From: Coptis chinensis
Lineage: Eukaryota > Streptophyta > Magnoliopsida > Ranunculales > Ranunculaceae
Length of the DNA: 64,000 bases
NCBI GenBank assembly: GCA_015680905.1
Contig: CM027383.1
Location: 37,012,501 to 37,076,500 of the forward strand
Direction of reading: 5' to 3'
The notes under the pieces are model-generated. The model searched no databases. It had not been told where the DNA came from and saw nothing but the letters and a program-made list of their open reading frames with translations. A program made the translations under genes and the position numbers. This document shows positions 25,348 through 37,269 of this stretch, in pieces. Numbering within the stretch: the stretch's first letter is position 1; every line of letters starts with the position of its first letter.

Positions 25348-25946
25348 TCCTACCTATATTAATATCCATTTCTCCCAATATGCTCACAGAAAGCCACATC
25401 AGCAATATTTTTAAAAAAGTCTCTACTTAAAAAATAATTACTATGTTGATTACCAAACTAGCCTTATTATTGGTGTGTTTAGCAAATTATAAAAAAATGT
25501 TTTGGTCTTTTCTCATCTGTAGGAAAACAAAAACCAAATACACACTCATATTTGAATTATACGTCGGGGTAATTGAGTAATTAACTACAAAAAACATAAA
25601 CAAAACCTCACCCTACTCCAAACTCTCTCAAAATATCAAAATATCTCTAATCTTTCTCTCTATACAATTTCTCTGAAGAAGAAGATCTGAAAAATGGCTT
25701 TGGACATCAGACAGAAACCAATAAGAAAAGAGATATAATAGTAAGCCTAGCCATAGGACAGGCAGATTAGCTAGTCCTTTTTATGTTTCATATGGTTTCT
25801 TGATAAGACGAGGACTGTCAATTTCACTATTTTTTTATTTTGGTGGTTGGAAATTTCACTAAATTCATGGGCCTAATAATGCATATCTATCATCCCTTAC
25901 ACGAAATAGTAGAATTTTCAGGAGTAATAATAGTAGTAACACATAG
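25348..25946. repeat. Tandem duplication, unit 2 (599 bp)
   Basis: Direct continuation of unit 1, differing by a 14-bp or so insertion near 25385 and a few substitutions. The short frame is kept as MALDIRQKPIRKEI (25694-25738). Confidence 0.95.
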
Positions 25947-27079
25947 TGGATCAACTAGCTGCTAAGCCTTGCTGCCCTGACAAATTTCAAAGGAAGAGGA
26001 GGGATCTGTCAATCTCCATTTTGCGATTGCATTTGCGTTAATCAGTAACTCCTGAGGAAGTCCTCACTCGTTACTAACTCATTATAGAGTAAAGATCATC
26101 TTCAGGTTTTGAGGTCTGTCACTGCGCTTTCAGAAACAAGCCATTCATTGCAGGGATGTGCTTTGTCATGAATATTGGTGATTTGAATAATGGGGTATTT
26201 TGAAGGGTTGATTATCCTTTTTACACGGTACACTCATTCCTAAACGAACTGTCTAACTCTAAACATCATAATACTCATGAGCAAACTATAATCATAGCGT
26301 GAACCATGAAATATGCATGTCTTGTCAAATCTAATGAGAATTACTATACTGATTCTGCTGAATATTACCAACTTTTATAGAAGTAAAATATGCATGCAGC
26401 AGAATAACTCACGCGCAACTCAATAACTTTGAGGGTTCTTATTTGAATTTTTTTTTTTTTTTATGGGAAATGGTTCCTGTACAGTGATGGTGATTACAAG
26501 CCATGAACTGTGATCTCAGTTCTCACTACTACAGAAGGAATCACGAACAAACTGTAAAGAACGGATTCTGCAGATTTAGCCGTTCTACAGAAAGTTTCAT
26601 TTTATGGGCCTGATTTTTATTGATCATGCAGAGACGTTCAGACCTTCAGGGCCGATAGTTTGAGAACTGATACTTAAATAAAGTGCAAGTGATTTCCTTT
26701 GATGTGAGACTTTGAGTTTGGAGATGCACTTGTCATTCATATTTGCACCTCCTCCTAATTAGTTTCTCCTCCAAATTGCATTCGTTTCCTTGCATACAAG
26801 AAAAAATGTGCATAACCTAACCCATTCAATACAGCATTATATAAATAAGAACTGTACGTAAGGTACAGAAGATACCCTCTTAACTATGGCGTAGGGAAGC
26901 AAGGGATTTCCACACTCGTGAACAGCTGAACTTAATTAACGAGTGAGGTTGCCATATGCTTCTACAATCCCCTCCCCATGTCGCTTGACTTCTCCGTTTT
27001 GAAAAAAGAATTTTTTTGAAGAATACTTCTTGAAATGGCGAAGAAGCTGAATTGATTGAACAACCTTCATTCCAGTCTT
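25947..27079. other. No supported gene; 3' flank of the RING gene
   Basis: The part nearest 27079 is probably the 3' UTR of the minus-strand CHY/RING gene. A CACTACTACAGAAGGAA string at 26525 resembles a CACTA terminus but has no partner. A T-run lies at 26448-26462. Confidence 0.4.
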
Positions 27080-29325
27080 TCATAAAGTTGATGAGCAGGA
27101 AGCAACACTCCCTCTTGTTTGCCGTGTATTGTAGGAGTTGCAGCTTAGACACTTGTGTGCGACTATATGGAAATGGACCTCAGAGGTTGTCCCGCAGTCA
27201 TTGCAGAGGATCCAGACCTAGCGTTTGACAGTACAAAAAGATTTTTCTTTAGATGCAAATCGGCTAGAACTAAAAATGAAAGCAATGATAAATGTTTTTC
27301 TATTGTAATCCATACCATCTTGTTCTGATACATTTCTGGCATTGGTGTAGAAGTGATCTGAAATCAGTTTTTAATAAAATATTAGATGAATCTGAAGCCT
27401 AGTCTTCAAAGAGAATAATTGGTTGTAGCTTATACCACAACAATTTCTGGCATTCACAAACATACCTCTTGATCAAGCTTTTCCCACACTTTAGACATAT
27501 CACATACTGATCTTGAGCAAACAGGATGTTTAACCTACAAGATCGTAAACTAATTACTAATCCAGATTCAAATGTCCTAGAGAATTCGTTTTTTGAAGTT
27601 AGATTTAATGACAATGCATTGCTGTTCATTTGACAATTGTAAAAAGATACTTACTTGAAGTGCATCTCCATCTCTTTTAAGCAGTCCAAATGTATAGTAT
27701 GACCACATTGCAAAACACTAATGTCTTTCATCGAATCAAATAGATACTGAACAACAATTGGAAAGTAAAAAAACCTTCTTAGAATTAAAGTCTTCATCTA
27801 GGTTGTCTACTTACAAAGACATAAATTAAGACAACCTGTGACCTCGAGTTACTAATATACACATAGAGCCCTTCTGACTCTTACATCTTTGCAAAGAAAA
27901 TCTCTAGTTAGTTTCTAAATTGCAATGTTGCAAGGGTGTTTAATTTGTGGATATATTGGTAGAAGGCCCTGCTATTTAATTCAAACGAAGCAGAGCCTAG
28001 ACCAAAAAAGTTGCAATCCACACGCAAACAAAAGCATACTGTAAATAGAAACATTAAAACAAAATGCACAAATTAAAAGGACGATTTTCTTCAGTAGGAA
28101 TTTTACCTCAAAGCAAACAGGACAGTTATGATGCATAGCTCTTTCTACACAGCGATGTGAATTCTTTAGCGAACTTGCATAGCAACATCCTGAGGAAGGA
28201 ATACCAAACCCCCAACATCAATTATATTACGAGGAATAAGAAAAATTTCTCATAAGTCCCACCAAGCAGAAATTTTAAATACAATCCACCAAATAGACAG
28301 CTTACTAACCACATCTATCACAGTGGAAAAAATTCTCTTTGCCACCCGTTCTGAAACAATAAATACAGGTCGGTTGAGTTCAAATTGACACATAATAAGA
28401 TAGCACGGCATTTGTCTGGAACAAAACATGGATATAAAATGGTATATGGAATACGGGCAAACTCAACCTGCAAATTCCACATCCAATGCAGTGATATTGA
28501 TTCTTTGACACCTAGAACCAGAAGGCAGAAACAATAATGTTAACAGACATTTTCGCTGATGTATAAATGAGATAAGAAGATTTAAGAATGAACTCTTTTA
28601 AAGCTTACATCATCATCGAAAAAATTGCAAATTCCACAAAAGTATTTCCCCATGCAAACTCCACAGTTAATGCAATTCTGGTGGACCTGAAAGACAAAAA
28701 TAAGCTAGTTGAGTCTCCATTTTCAGTACCATTTTTCTCTTTTGTTATAATGTCATGTTTAATGTATAGAAGACTCACATCTTGTTCTGTGTTACACAAG
28801 GAACAAATAACCTGAATAATTGAGAGAAAACAAACAAAATCAGATTAATGGTAGCACTTAATTAGATTATCTAGTGACTTTTCACCTCATTAAAATAATA
28901 ACATTTCCACTGAAACCGGATTGTTGGCTAATCTAGGACTAACCTTATTAACTTCATGGCGAGGAAGGTCATGCCGATCAAGTGGATAAACTTCCATGGA
29001 ATTCTGTCCAATAACCAAATATCCATATTACCATCCTACTTAATTACCTCACAAAAAAACAAGACAGCCAATGAAATCACACACCTTGGCTTCATTATGG
29101 CAATGCCTACAATCAAATATTTCATCACAACAAGGTGCTCTTATCTTGCATTTCCTTTTGTAATGTGCACACCTAATAAATTCCATACCAGCAAACACAA
29201 ATAAATCACAATCTAGTACTAACTTGTTATAAAAGCAACAGAAATATATAAAGGTACCCGAAATTTTCAGATCTTGGTTCCTTTATTAAGTTCTCGTCTC
29301 TTTCATAAGAAAGACAAATCTCCAT
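27080..29325 (-). CDS. CHY zinc-finger and RING-type E3 ubiquitin ligase (CHYR1/RZPF34-like)
   Basis: Twelve exons with GT/AG borders: 29325-29258, 29172-29085, 29003-28944, 28811-28779, 28686-28609, 28511-28468, 28350-28310, 28189-28107, 27746-27655, 27534-27466, 27357-27316, 27217-27080. The product of about 278 residues has, in order, a CHY zinc finger ([26 protein letters not shown]), a CTCHY finger ([43 protein letters not shown]), a RING ([22 protein letters not shown]) and a C-terminal zinc ribbon ([26 protein letters not shown]). It matches plant CHYR1/RZPF34 and MIEL1-type ligases, which ubiquitinate substrates in stress and hormone signalling. Two oddities: exon 9 ends in phase 2 at CTTCAA|GTAAGT whereas exon 10 begins in phase 0, so one nucleotide is missing at that junction (the coding sum is 836 nt). 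The penultimate RING cysteine reads His (KHPVC). Every other exon is intact, so this is either a recent pseudogene, an allele or a sequencing error. Confidence 0.85.
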
Positions 29326-29439
29326 TGTCTTATGATTAGACTAATTTCTCTCTTTTATTCCGTCGCATTGATTAATATATAGGTGGCGGGAAACTGGGGT
29401 AAAGGGTCAAACTTGTGTTCGAAAGGAAAACTTCTTTTT

Positions 29440-30065
29440 ACGATTGTCGATAGGTACCCGTTTAACCGGAACCGGACGTATAAAATATTATGGTTCCGGT
29501 TCTTATTTTAGGAACCCTTTAAAAACCGGACTATATAAAACTAGAACCGAATAGTTTTTTAAATAAAAAAATTCAGACCAGAACTGGACCGAACATTATT
29601 CTACTTTTAACATAAAAAATATTGAAAAAAATAATATAAAAACTCAAAACGTTCATTTATATATTATTAAATTTTATTTATTAGTATAATATATAGTTTT
29701 CATAGTATTTAATGTTATAAATAATATAAAAATATAGTTTACAACCTAAAATATATTGTTTTATTTAACTTATTATTGAATGATATCATTACTTATATAA
29801 ATATTTTAAAAACAAATTCTTGCGTTATTTTTGTATTTTTAGTATATATTTTTAATAAGACCAATATAAAATGCGTGTAAATAATAAATGTCTTCATAAC
29901 CGAAATGAATAATCAGAATCGAGAATATTTCTTAGGAACCGATGATTATGAGTATGGTTCTATAATTTTAAAAACTATAAATAACTGGAACCGAAACTAT
30001 AAAATTAAATAGTTCTTCATTCTTACAACACTAAAACACTGAGAACCGACCAGTTGACACACCTA
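29440..30065. repeat. hAT-like AT-rich repeat
   Basis: Starts TAGGTACCCGTTTAACCGG and ends in ACCAGTTGACACACCTA, whose inverse TAGGTGTGTCAACTGGT partly matches. The interior repeats GGAACCGGA/GGTTCCGG motifs and AT-rich DNA, like the MITE at 11947. No 8-bp duplication is visible. Confidence 0.4.
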
Positions 30066-30469
30066 TATGACCTCGTGTTTCAATAATGATTGGGAATTTG
30101 GTATAAAATAAAGGCCAGGTATTTTGGGGAAATTGGGTGGAAAAGTGATGGATGAGAAACAGCTGGCGGCAGCTGAAAGGAAAAGAAAGTAGTGGTTTTT
30201 TGATTGATGGATATGTGGATATGATCTGACTGAATGCTGAGTAGGATGGGTCCCATTTCATTATTGGAAAACAGATATTTTTGTCCATTTTTTAAGATAA
30301 GAAGAAGTGAGTATACCAATTTTCAAGCTTACTATTTTTTCGGTCATACTCATACGGTCCATACCTGGCCACATCGGCGCACCAGTCATACTTTTACAAA
30401 TGCGTCCAAATTATGTGAAACATAACACACGTACATACATAATCAAATGTAAAATACACGCACACACAG

Positions 30470-30860
30470 TGGAAGGGACATCCTATTCCCTATGCACGCT
30501 GTACACACGCAGTCCACATGCAATCAATGACTCTACCACTTCGATTCGACTCTAGGCACACGCATCCATCAAGATCTGTTCATCTCTAACCACTCGTCGA
30601 CTCCGTCTCGTGACTTCATCATCTACCAGACTACCTTCATTATTGTTATCATTAGCATAAGGTCTTTAACCACTGCAACACTCAAATCATTATTATCATT
30701 ACTTCCTTAACTACTCTTTCTATACCAATTCAAACAGTACAATACTAGGAACCACCACACACGCGATATGCAATTTATAAGGATGTGTCGCTCACTTCGA
30801 TAACACACGTGCTCTACTAACTATTTGTTTTCAATACCTATAAAAGCCAACCTCAGAACC
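30470..30860 (+). repeat. LTR-like segment with TATA box, inverted arm 1
   Basis: Starts TGGAAGGGACATCC. It matches the reverse complement of 31150-31521 in blocks (GTCGAATCGAA, CTTTCTATACCA, GAACCACCACACACG, ACCTATAAAAGCC) at roughly 65-70 percent by eye. The TATA box CTATAAAAGCC lies at 30838-30848. Confidence 0.65.
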
Positions 30861-31149
30861 TGTCATCATCATCGCCTTTTGCAACGGCTTGACACCGACA
30901 TCCGACCTTAATCGATTACTACGAGGCAAATCTTTGATCATGCTTACTGCCAGTTTTACGACATTCGCTCTAGCCCAAATGTAAATGTTTCTTTTTATCC
31001 TCGAGAATTAACAGGATATTACATCAAATGTTGATAACTTAGCTCAGGCTTTAATCGAAGGGAGAGTGTTTGGTTGGATGAAAATGGTTGCTCCTCTTGA
31101 GGAAAAAGATGTCTCACGATATCTAGCATTTAGATGATCTTTGGAATCA
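30861..31149. other. Spacer between inverted LTR-like arms
   Basis: No gene recognised. The two TATA boxes fire toward this spacer from both sides. Confidence 0.4.
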
Positions 31150-31521
31150 AACCAATGTAGTTTGGGGGGGTAGCCGGCTTTTATAGGTGATGAGAGCAAA
31201 TAGTTGGTAGGACGCGTGTGATGATATGGACATGCATATGTGTGAGCTACGTGTGTGGTGGTTCTTGGTATTGTGTTGTTAATTGAAATGGTATAGAAAG
31301 AGTGTAGTTTGAGTGTTGCGATAGTTAAAAGGTCGACTGATGCCAATTATAGCAATAATGAGGGTGGCAGATGATAACTTCAGGAGATGAGTCATTAGAG
31401 ATGAATTGATCTTGATAGATGTCGTGAGTATGCGTGTGTCTGGAGTCGAATCGAATTGGTGGAGCCATTGCTTGTGGATTGCGTGCGTACCATGTGCGTA
31501 GGGAATTGGATGTCCCTTACA
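31150..31521 (-). repeat. LTR-like segment with TATA box, inverted arm 2
   Basis: On the minus strand it starts TGTAAGGGACATCCAATTCC at 31521 and has its TATA box CCTATAAAAGCC at 31187-31176. It is the inverse partner of 30470-30860. Both could be LTR promoters of one retrotransposon family inserted in opposite directions. Confidence 0.65.
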
Positions 31522-32685
31522 CACAAGTAATCGCCTCAATAGATCCAACTCATTGCTCAAAGTTTAGAAGCTTGAGTTGCATACAAGAAACCATCTTAGT
31601 AACAATTATATCAGTCAAGAAAGGTAGTTTCGATCATAGTACCAAATATCGTGATATTAATTTGGATAAATACCAGTGTAAGTATCGACGATATTTGTTG
31701 ATATATTGTGATATTTCGACGATATGTTTTAATTACGATATCGTCGGAGATAATTGGTGCTGGTGGCGATTCGATTGATTGGAAAGAAAGTGGAGAATTA
31801 TTGCAAACCGACGAACAAAATAAAAAAATACTACTCCTATCCTCTCCCACGGGAGCTACATACTCTACCCTCTCCCACACGAGCTTGCCAACCCACAAAT
31901 TTTGATGGCTAGAAAAGCTCATTCTTCTCCACTCTCGCACTCCTCTCAAACTCAAACTAAAACTCTGTCAAAAGTGAGCACGAATCGAGGATGGTGATGG
32001 CTTTGCTTGGATTTCTAGTGTGCTACTTCTTTCTCTTAAGAGTTTAATCCATGTAACTAAATACTCCGGTAATTCTCCACATCAATTTTGTTACAGTTTT
32101 AATCTCATACCTACCTTTGAGTTATTAATTCTAACTATCTCATTTCATGTTCGGAATTTGTAGGTGAAACTGTAAAGTTGCGTTGATCTCAGTTGGACTA
32201 AATTGTCCTTTCGGGCACTGTCCATAATTATGTGAGCAATTTCTGGTGTTTGTGTTTAGGATTATAGCCTTGATCAGCTTGTTAACCATGTTTGTGAAAA
32301 TGAAAGGTTTTGGTAAGCATATTTCTAGTATATAAACTATAAAGAGAAGTTACTTTATCAGTAGAAGTTTGGGCAACAATATGCAACCGTCCTCTTTGGA
32401 ATTGATACATCATCGTAGTTGGTTCAATTTTAATCTTGGTAATTTTGACTGATACCAACTTAATTAGTTGCATTTCTTCTTTCTCTACAACTCTTTGATT
32501 CTTTTGTAGTATTGATTCCAGTCATAGTTTATAATTAATTTTGTTGACTAAAGACTTGTGGTTTAGGAAGAAAAGTAGTTCTAACTTTGCATTATTTTCT
32601 TTATAAATGCAGCTCCAGTACATAATTGTCCGAAATCACCAAATCAGTATAGACTTATTTGTATTACGTACTCTTTAAAGTTTCA
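31522..32685. other. No supported gene; GATAT-rich repeat
   Basis: Positions 31633-31745 are rich in GATATTT/AATATCG and resemble 37740-37990 (shared terminus CATAGTACCAAATATCG). The rest shows nothing recognisable. Confidence 0.4.
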
Positions 32686-33222
32686 ATGGGGAGTGGATCC
32701 AGTTTATCTATCTTCCCTGTGATACTTCTCTGTTATATATTTTCGCCTGTACTTAGATTATCTACAGCCAACTTCTTAGGAAATGAAACAGACCGACTTG
32801 CTTTGCTAGCATTCAAATCTCAAATAACTGGAGACCCTTCCAATGTTATGAGCTCATGGAATGATTCTCACCATTTATGTAGGTGGGAAGGAGTTGCATG
32901 TAGTCATACATATGAAAGAGTGTCAATCTTGAGTCTTGAGTCCAAAGGTCTAATGGGTTATATATCTCTGATCCCCACATAGGACGCCTCTCTTTCTTGA
33001 GGATCATAAACCTTCAAAACAACAACTTTGGAGGTGCAATTCCTCAAGAGCTTGGTCATTTGCGTAGATTGGAATATCTCACTTTGAGTAACAACTCATT
33101 AGATGGAAAGATTCCAGTTAGTGTTTCCCGATGCTCCAACCTCATAGGCCTCTATTTAGGCCACAACAATCTTATTGGAAGGATGCCTATGGAACTGGGG
33201 TTAATCTTGAGTCTTGAGTCTT
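32686..33222 (+). pseudogene. LRR receptor-like kinase (LRR-XII type) N-terminal fragment
   Basis: ATG at 32686 gives a signal peptide (FPVILLCYIFSPVLRL), then the LRR N-terminal cap NETDRLALLAFKSQI and WNDSHHLCRWEGVACS. After a small indel near 32965 (stop at 32980) come at least three leucine-rich repeats: LSFLRIINLQNNNFGGAIP, LRRLEYLTLSNNSLDGKIP and CSNLIGLYLGHNNLIGRMP. This is the extracellular start of the EFR/XA21-like receptor kinases that sense microbial patterns at the plasma membrane. The sequence stops abruptly after LGLILSLES. The remaining repeats, membrane segment and kinase are missing, so it is a truncated pseudogene. Repeat-like DNA resembling a hAT end (GGATATCCGTCTGCACCCC, about 33275) begins shortly after. 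Confidence 0.85.
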
Positions 33223-33899
33223 AAAATTAATATCCAATTTTTCGAATACGAATGCGAATCGGAGTTGGATTTTTGGATATCCGTCTGCACCCCTATGTAT
33301 AACAATGATATAAGTGGAAATGATGTATATGTTGTTTTCATTTTAATTCTTGTATATAATTTATAGTATTATTTTTATTCGAGTATTGGTTACTTGACTT
33401 AACTGGCATTGGTCGAGATGGTTAAGTAGCTAGTTCTACGAATCAATATATATTTGAGTAGTTGGGTACTTGGGTTTACGAGGTATGAGATTTTAATATA
33501 TGTTATGGAAGTATATTATTTGATTTTCAGGTTATGACAGATTTTAAATTTATGAAATGTTGAAAATACAAAGGAAACTCTGCCGATTTTTTTTAAAAAT
33601 GTGATGTTAAGTGGTGGTTTTATATTTGAGTTAAGTATATCATAAGATATTTTGTATTCTTGAAGTCATCTAGAAGAGGATTGTACCTATCTTTGGTCCT
33701 TGTCTTTTAGGGTAGAGCAAACTCTTCCATGAACTGATATGTACCAAGCTACATCCAAAGGGGTAGATGTGAACATATTATAGTAATTGAGATGAAAATT
33801 TTACTGAAGCCTCAAAGCAATTGTCAGACAACAATTTAAAAAACTTTAGCAATACAAGTATGTTCTCAATGGTTGCTTGTTTTTCTATTTTGCAGCATA
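33223..33899. other. Transposon-derived DNA
   Basis: Positions 33500-33610 (TTATGACAGATTTTAAATTT.., then GAAAATACAAAGGAAACTCT) match 37405-37500, a gypsy LTR fragment. No gene is seen. Confidence 0.5.
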
Positions 33900-34290
33900 A
33901 GCACAACTGAAAACTTAGTTGTTGCGCTCTAGTACGTTGTGTTGTCTCAAGCATACTCTACTACTTCCACCTATGCTACTCCTTCAGAATAATATGCGTC
34001 CCCTTAGTCTTATGGAGATTGGAATGCTCCATCTCGTGAGTATTCTACTGAATCTACATTTGTGCTACCTTCAAAGCAATATGCACCTCCTTGTCATTCT
34101 TATGGCGGATGGAATGAAAGGGACCAAAGTATGGAAGATGTTCAACCATTCTCGGACCATAGTGTGGACATGCCTCCACCTGCATGGGGAACTGTATGGG
34201 AACCTATGAGTCGACCCATTGTTGAGGAAACTAGGTATCCGATTATTGGTTACCTTAAATTGTGTGGCAAGAACTTGGATTAGTCAGCGT
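33900..34290 (+). pseudogene. Decayed unrecognised coding sequence
   Basis: A frame interrupted by two stops reads YATPSE, SYGDWNAPSREYSTESTF, LPSKQYAPPCHSYGGWNE, then DHSVDMPPPAWGTVWEPM. The repeated YA-P/SYG-WN pattern suggests an internal protein repeat. I cannot assign a family. Confidence 0.35.
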
Positions 34291-34436
34291 ACGACTTGTA
34301 CATGGAAAACTTTAAGAATTGGTTCGGCCAAACCCTCACTTGGAGCCAGTATTGTAATGCTTTTCTTTTTAAATATGCATTACATGGTGTCAAAGGCATT
34401 CAAGAAGGTCGCAAATCATTATGGCAATAGTCTTCT

Positions 34437-34610
34437 TTGTAATGGTTTGGAGTGTCAGCCTCTCTTGGTTTGGAATAAAGTTAAAGTGTTTTTATATTAG
34501 ATGTCAATTTTTTATCATGTTTAATGGTTTGGAGTGTCAGCCTCTCTGTTAGTTTTGAGTAAAGTTTGAGTGTCTTTGTATTGGTTATTGATTTTTTTTT
34601 TTATCATGTT
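34437..34610. repeat. Tandem duplication of about 85 bp
   Basis: AATGGTTTGGAGTGTCAGCC...TTTATCATGTT occurs twice in succession, diverged by small indels. Confidence 0.8.
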
Positions 34611-36140
34611 AGGGTTTTTGTTTTAATGGTTTAATAAATAAAGATTTCTTTTTATTCAATTTCCATTTTAATACGTACATAAATTGACTTCTAATTATTG
34701 TATTCTTGAATTTGTTAACAAACAACAACAGATCATTCCCAACTCATCTTTGATAATGGTTTCATGGAAATCAACAGGAGTTTGAATAGTTTACATTCTG
34801 AAACGAACGTGTTAAAGGTACAGTCATCGGTATTATTTACAACTATGGAGATAAATACAACAAATGATGGTAATGTTTCTGAAATGAAGGAAACAATATC
34901 TTACAATGTATTAAGGATACTATAGAGAAAATATCGTTAACTCGACATTGTGGAAGATAAAGTAAAAGACATTCAACAAAGGCTAGCAATCCATAATGAA
35001 GGCCTGGGGACTCAAGCTCTTCCACATGTGAGTCCATAATGTCACCGAGTAGTAATTTGTTGTATCTCATATCTTGTAATTTCATTTTGTGTAACTTTCA
35101 TTTATTTTATTTCATGTATTTTGTTATGAAAGTGGACATGTAATGTTATTTAAGCGACCGGAAAAGATTTAGACGATCGTATCGGTCAAAAAGCTTAAAA
35201 GTTCGGATAAGTTATCTTTGCGAAAATTCAATGAAGTCCATTACGAAGTGCTCTCTCAAAGGGGGAATCAGAGAACTCTCGTGAAGCGTATAGAGTTCTA
35301 GATATCATTTTAAAATCGCCAAAAAAGTATGTCAACAACATCGGCCAAAGACATCACTTATTCACCAACTTTGAACCTTCTCGTATTTTAGTGCTTACAG
35401 TATCTTTTTACTAAAACTTTGCATGCACAATTGAGTGCTATTGTTGCACAAAGATAAAATTGTTTATATAAGCTGCATTTCCAGCAAGCAATTGTTTCAA
35501 TAATGTGGGAAAGCACTTCACAAGCATTTCACAATTTGGGTTTGGTGCAACTTTATGTATCGTCCGAGAACGTGATCTTTGGCATCTTTGCTATCTTGTA
35601 CCTTATTCATATTATTGAGAAAAAAATATAAATGCTTTTTGTATCAAGTATTTTTTAGGATCATAAACCTTCTCATAACGTTGACAAATTAGACGATATA
35701 AATTGATATTATTTGCACATAAATAAAGAAACGCCTAACAATCATTCCATTACAAAATTTTGGATCAGGTGATCATATTGAAAAACAAAAAGAAATATCA
35801 AGATCCGAGTATATATGTTGAAGGGGAACAAACACCTTTGAACACTTCATGTGGAACCACTTTTAATGATACAATTTCTCTGGCTACGGCTACATTTGTC
35901 TAATGTCTGTAGGATCCGTAAGTTACAAAATCAATGAGCTTGAGAGATGTCCACCATTCACTTTATGAAGCATTATACAAGAATCCAAAACCTTATTTCT
36001 TCACTCTATCCACAATACTTGTGCCTCTCGATCTTACAGAACTACGTAATACTTCATCCAGGGGAGATGCTTGTTGGTATGAAAAATGATTGTCCACCAA
36101 ACTCTCAACGACACCATGAAGACCAATATAAATACTTCAT
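34611..36140. other. No supported gene
   Basis: AT-rich. A plus-strand open frame beginning at 35947 is the antisense of the SUMT remnant and is not called. Confidence 0.5.
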
Positions 36141-36570
36141 CTATATGCCTCGAAAGGATTGTCTAGTCTCAAGCACTGGAGTCGATTCTCTAGAAGATTG
36201 TGGCCAGAAAGGTGATAGTGCAACAACTTTCCCAATTATGATCAGTGTCGGTGATATTAAACCTGCAGATGCGACTTCATCCACTAGATCCTTGACCTCC
36301 GCAAATACCTATAGTAAATGAAACACCACTCATTTAAGAGTCTGAGTTTTAATGATGATAATACAAAAACTTCTTCATTTCTATAAATGAGAGAAAATAA
36401 CAGAAATGAGTTTTCGAAAAAATAGTTGGCTAATATATGCTTACCATCCGTTGCTGAGGCGTTGTCCCTCGCTCCACAGCAGCAGTTGGGATATTAGATG
36501 GCAGACCATTATGCATCAACTTCAGTGCAAGAGCTGGAAGAGTAGACAAGCCCATGTAGACAACCAAAGT
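36141..36570 (-). pseudogene. Uroporphyrinogen-III C-methyltransferase (SUMT) C-terminal exons
   Basis: Two adjoining exons on the minus strand. The first (36570-36445) reads TLVVYMGLSTLPALALKLMH, then NGLPSNIPTAAVERGTTPQQ and RM before a GTAAGC donor. The second (36308-36141) follows an ACTATAG acceptor and reads VFAEVKDLVDEVASAGLISP, TLIIIGKVVALSPFWPQ, ending at TAG. This is the end of the tetrapyrrole methyltransferase domain of plant UPM1/SUMT, the plastid enzyme that methylates uroporphyrinogen III to precorrin-2 for siroheme. Both exons are open and their shared intron has good borders, so the piece came from genomic DNA, not from mRNA. No acceptor fits in frame before the first exon, and the N-terminal exons with the S-adenosylmethionine site are absent from the window. 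Confidence 0.8.
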
Positions 36571-37269
36571 TCAAAAATACTACAAGATATCCTCACCAAA
36601 TACACACACATAAATTGAATATCCAAATGCAATGCAATCATCGATTTGAATTACAAATTAAATTAAAATTAAATTCATTATTCCAACATACAATCAAATA
36701 ATTCGTACACAAATTCAATCAGTTGATTCAACATTCATTCATCCACACATTCTTCCAACTACTACTAACATATTAAACAGTTTACAAAATATCTAAATCA
36801 ATATAAATTTAATATCTTGAACATTTTACAACAGATCTAAATAAAAAATAAAATAAAAAACATTAGATCTTACCATAGACAGTGTTGCATTGTTGATTTC
36901 AATTTTCGGTTTCCATTTTCCATTTTCGGTTTCGGTCTCGATTTTCAATTTTCTATGGGTTTGGATTTGGAGATCGTTTTTAGCTTTTAGATCCAAATTT
37001 TTGTGAGGAGTGAGTGAGTGAGTAAGGATAAGAAGATGGGGGAGAGAGAGATCCAAATTTTGCTGGAGAAAAAGGGTTGCTGGAGAAGAAGGTTTGGGCT
37101 GGAGAAGAAGTCGACCAAAATTTTGGATTTGAGATTTTGGTGCGAAATGACCGATATACCCCAATTGTTTTTGTATTGGGCCAAAGGTTTTAGCTTTTAG
37201 ATCCTTTAAGATCGGGGATGTAATCCGACGATTCAGGGAGTATGAGATAAGAGTGGCACTCTAGCCTAA

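Noticed and set aside
26525-26550. CACTACTACAGAAGGAA string as a CACTA terminus
   Set aside because: No inverse partner or target duplication nearby.
31434-31955. 114-codon frames on both strands
   Set aside because: They overlap the LTR-like arm and a GATAT repeat and mirror each other; no protein family is recognisable.
35947-36321. 124-codon plus-strand frame
   Set aside because: It is antisense to the SUMT exon, whose minus-strand frame matches a known protein family.
36406-36618. 70-codon plus-strand frame
   Set aside because: Antisense of the other SUMT exon.
37200-37265. Possible Helitron 3' end (hairpin then CTAG at AGTGGCACTCTAG)
   Set aside because: The hairpin has a one-base loop, no AT insertion site follows, and no matching 5' TC end is found.
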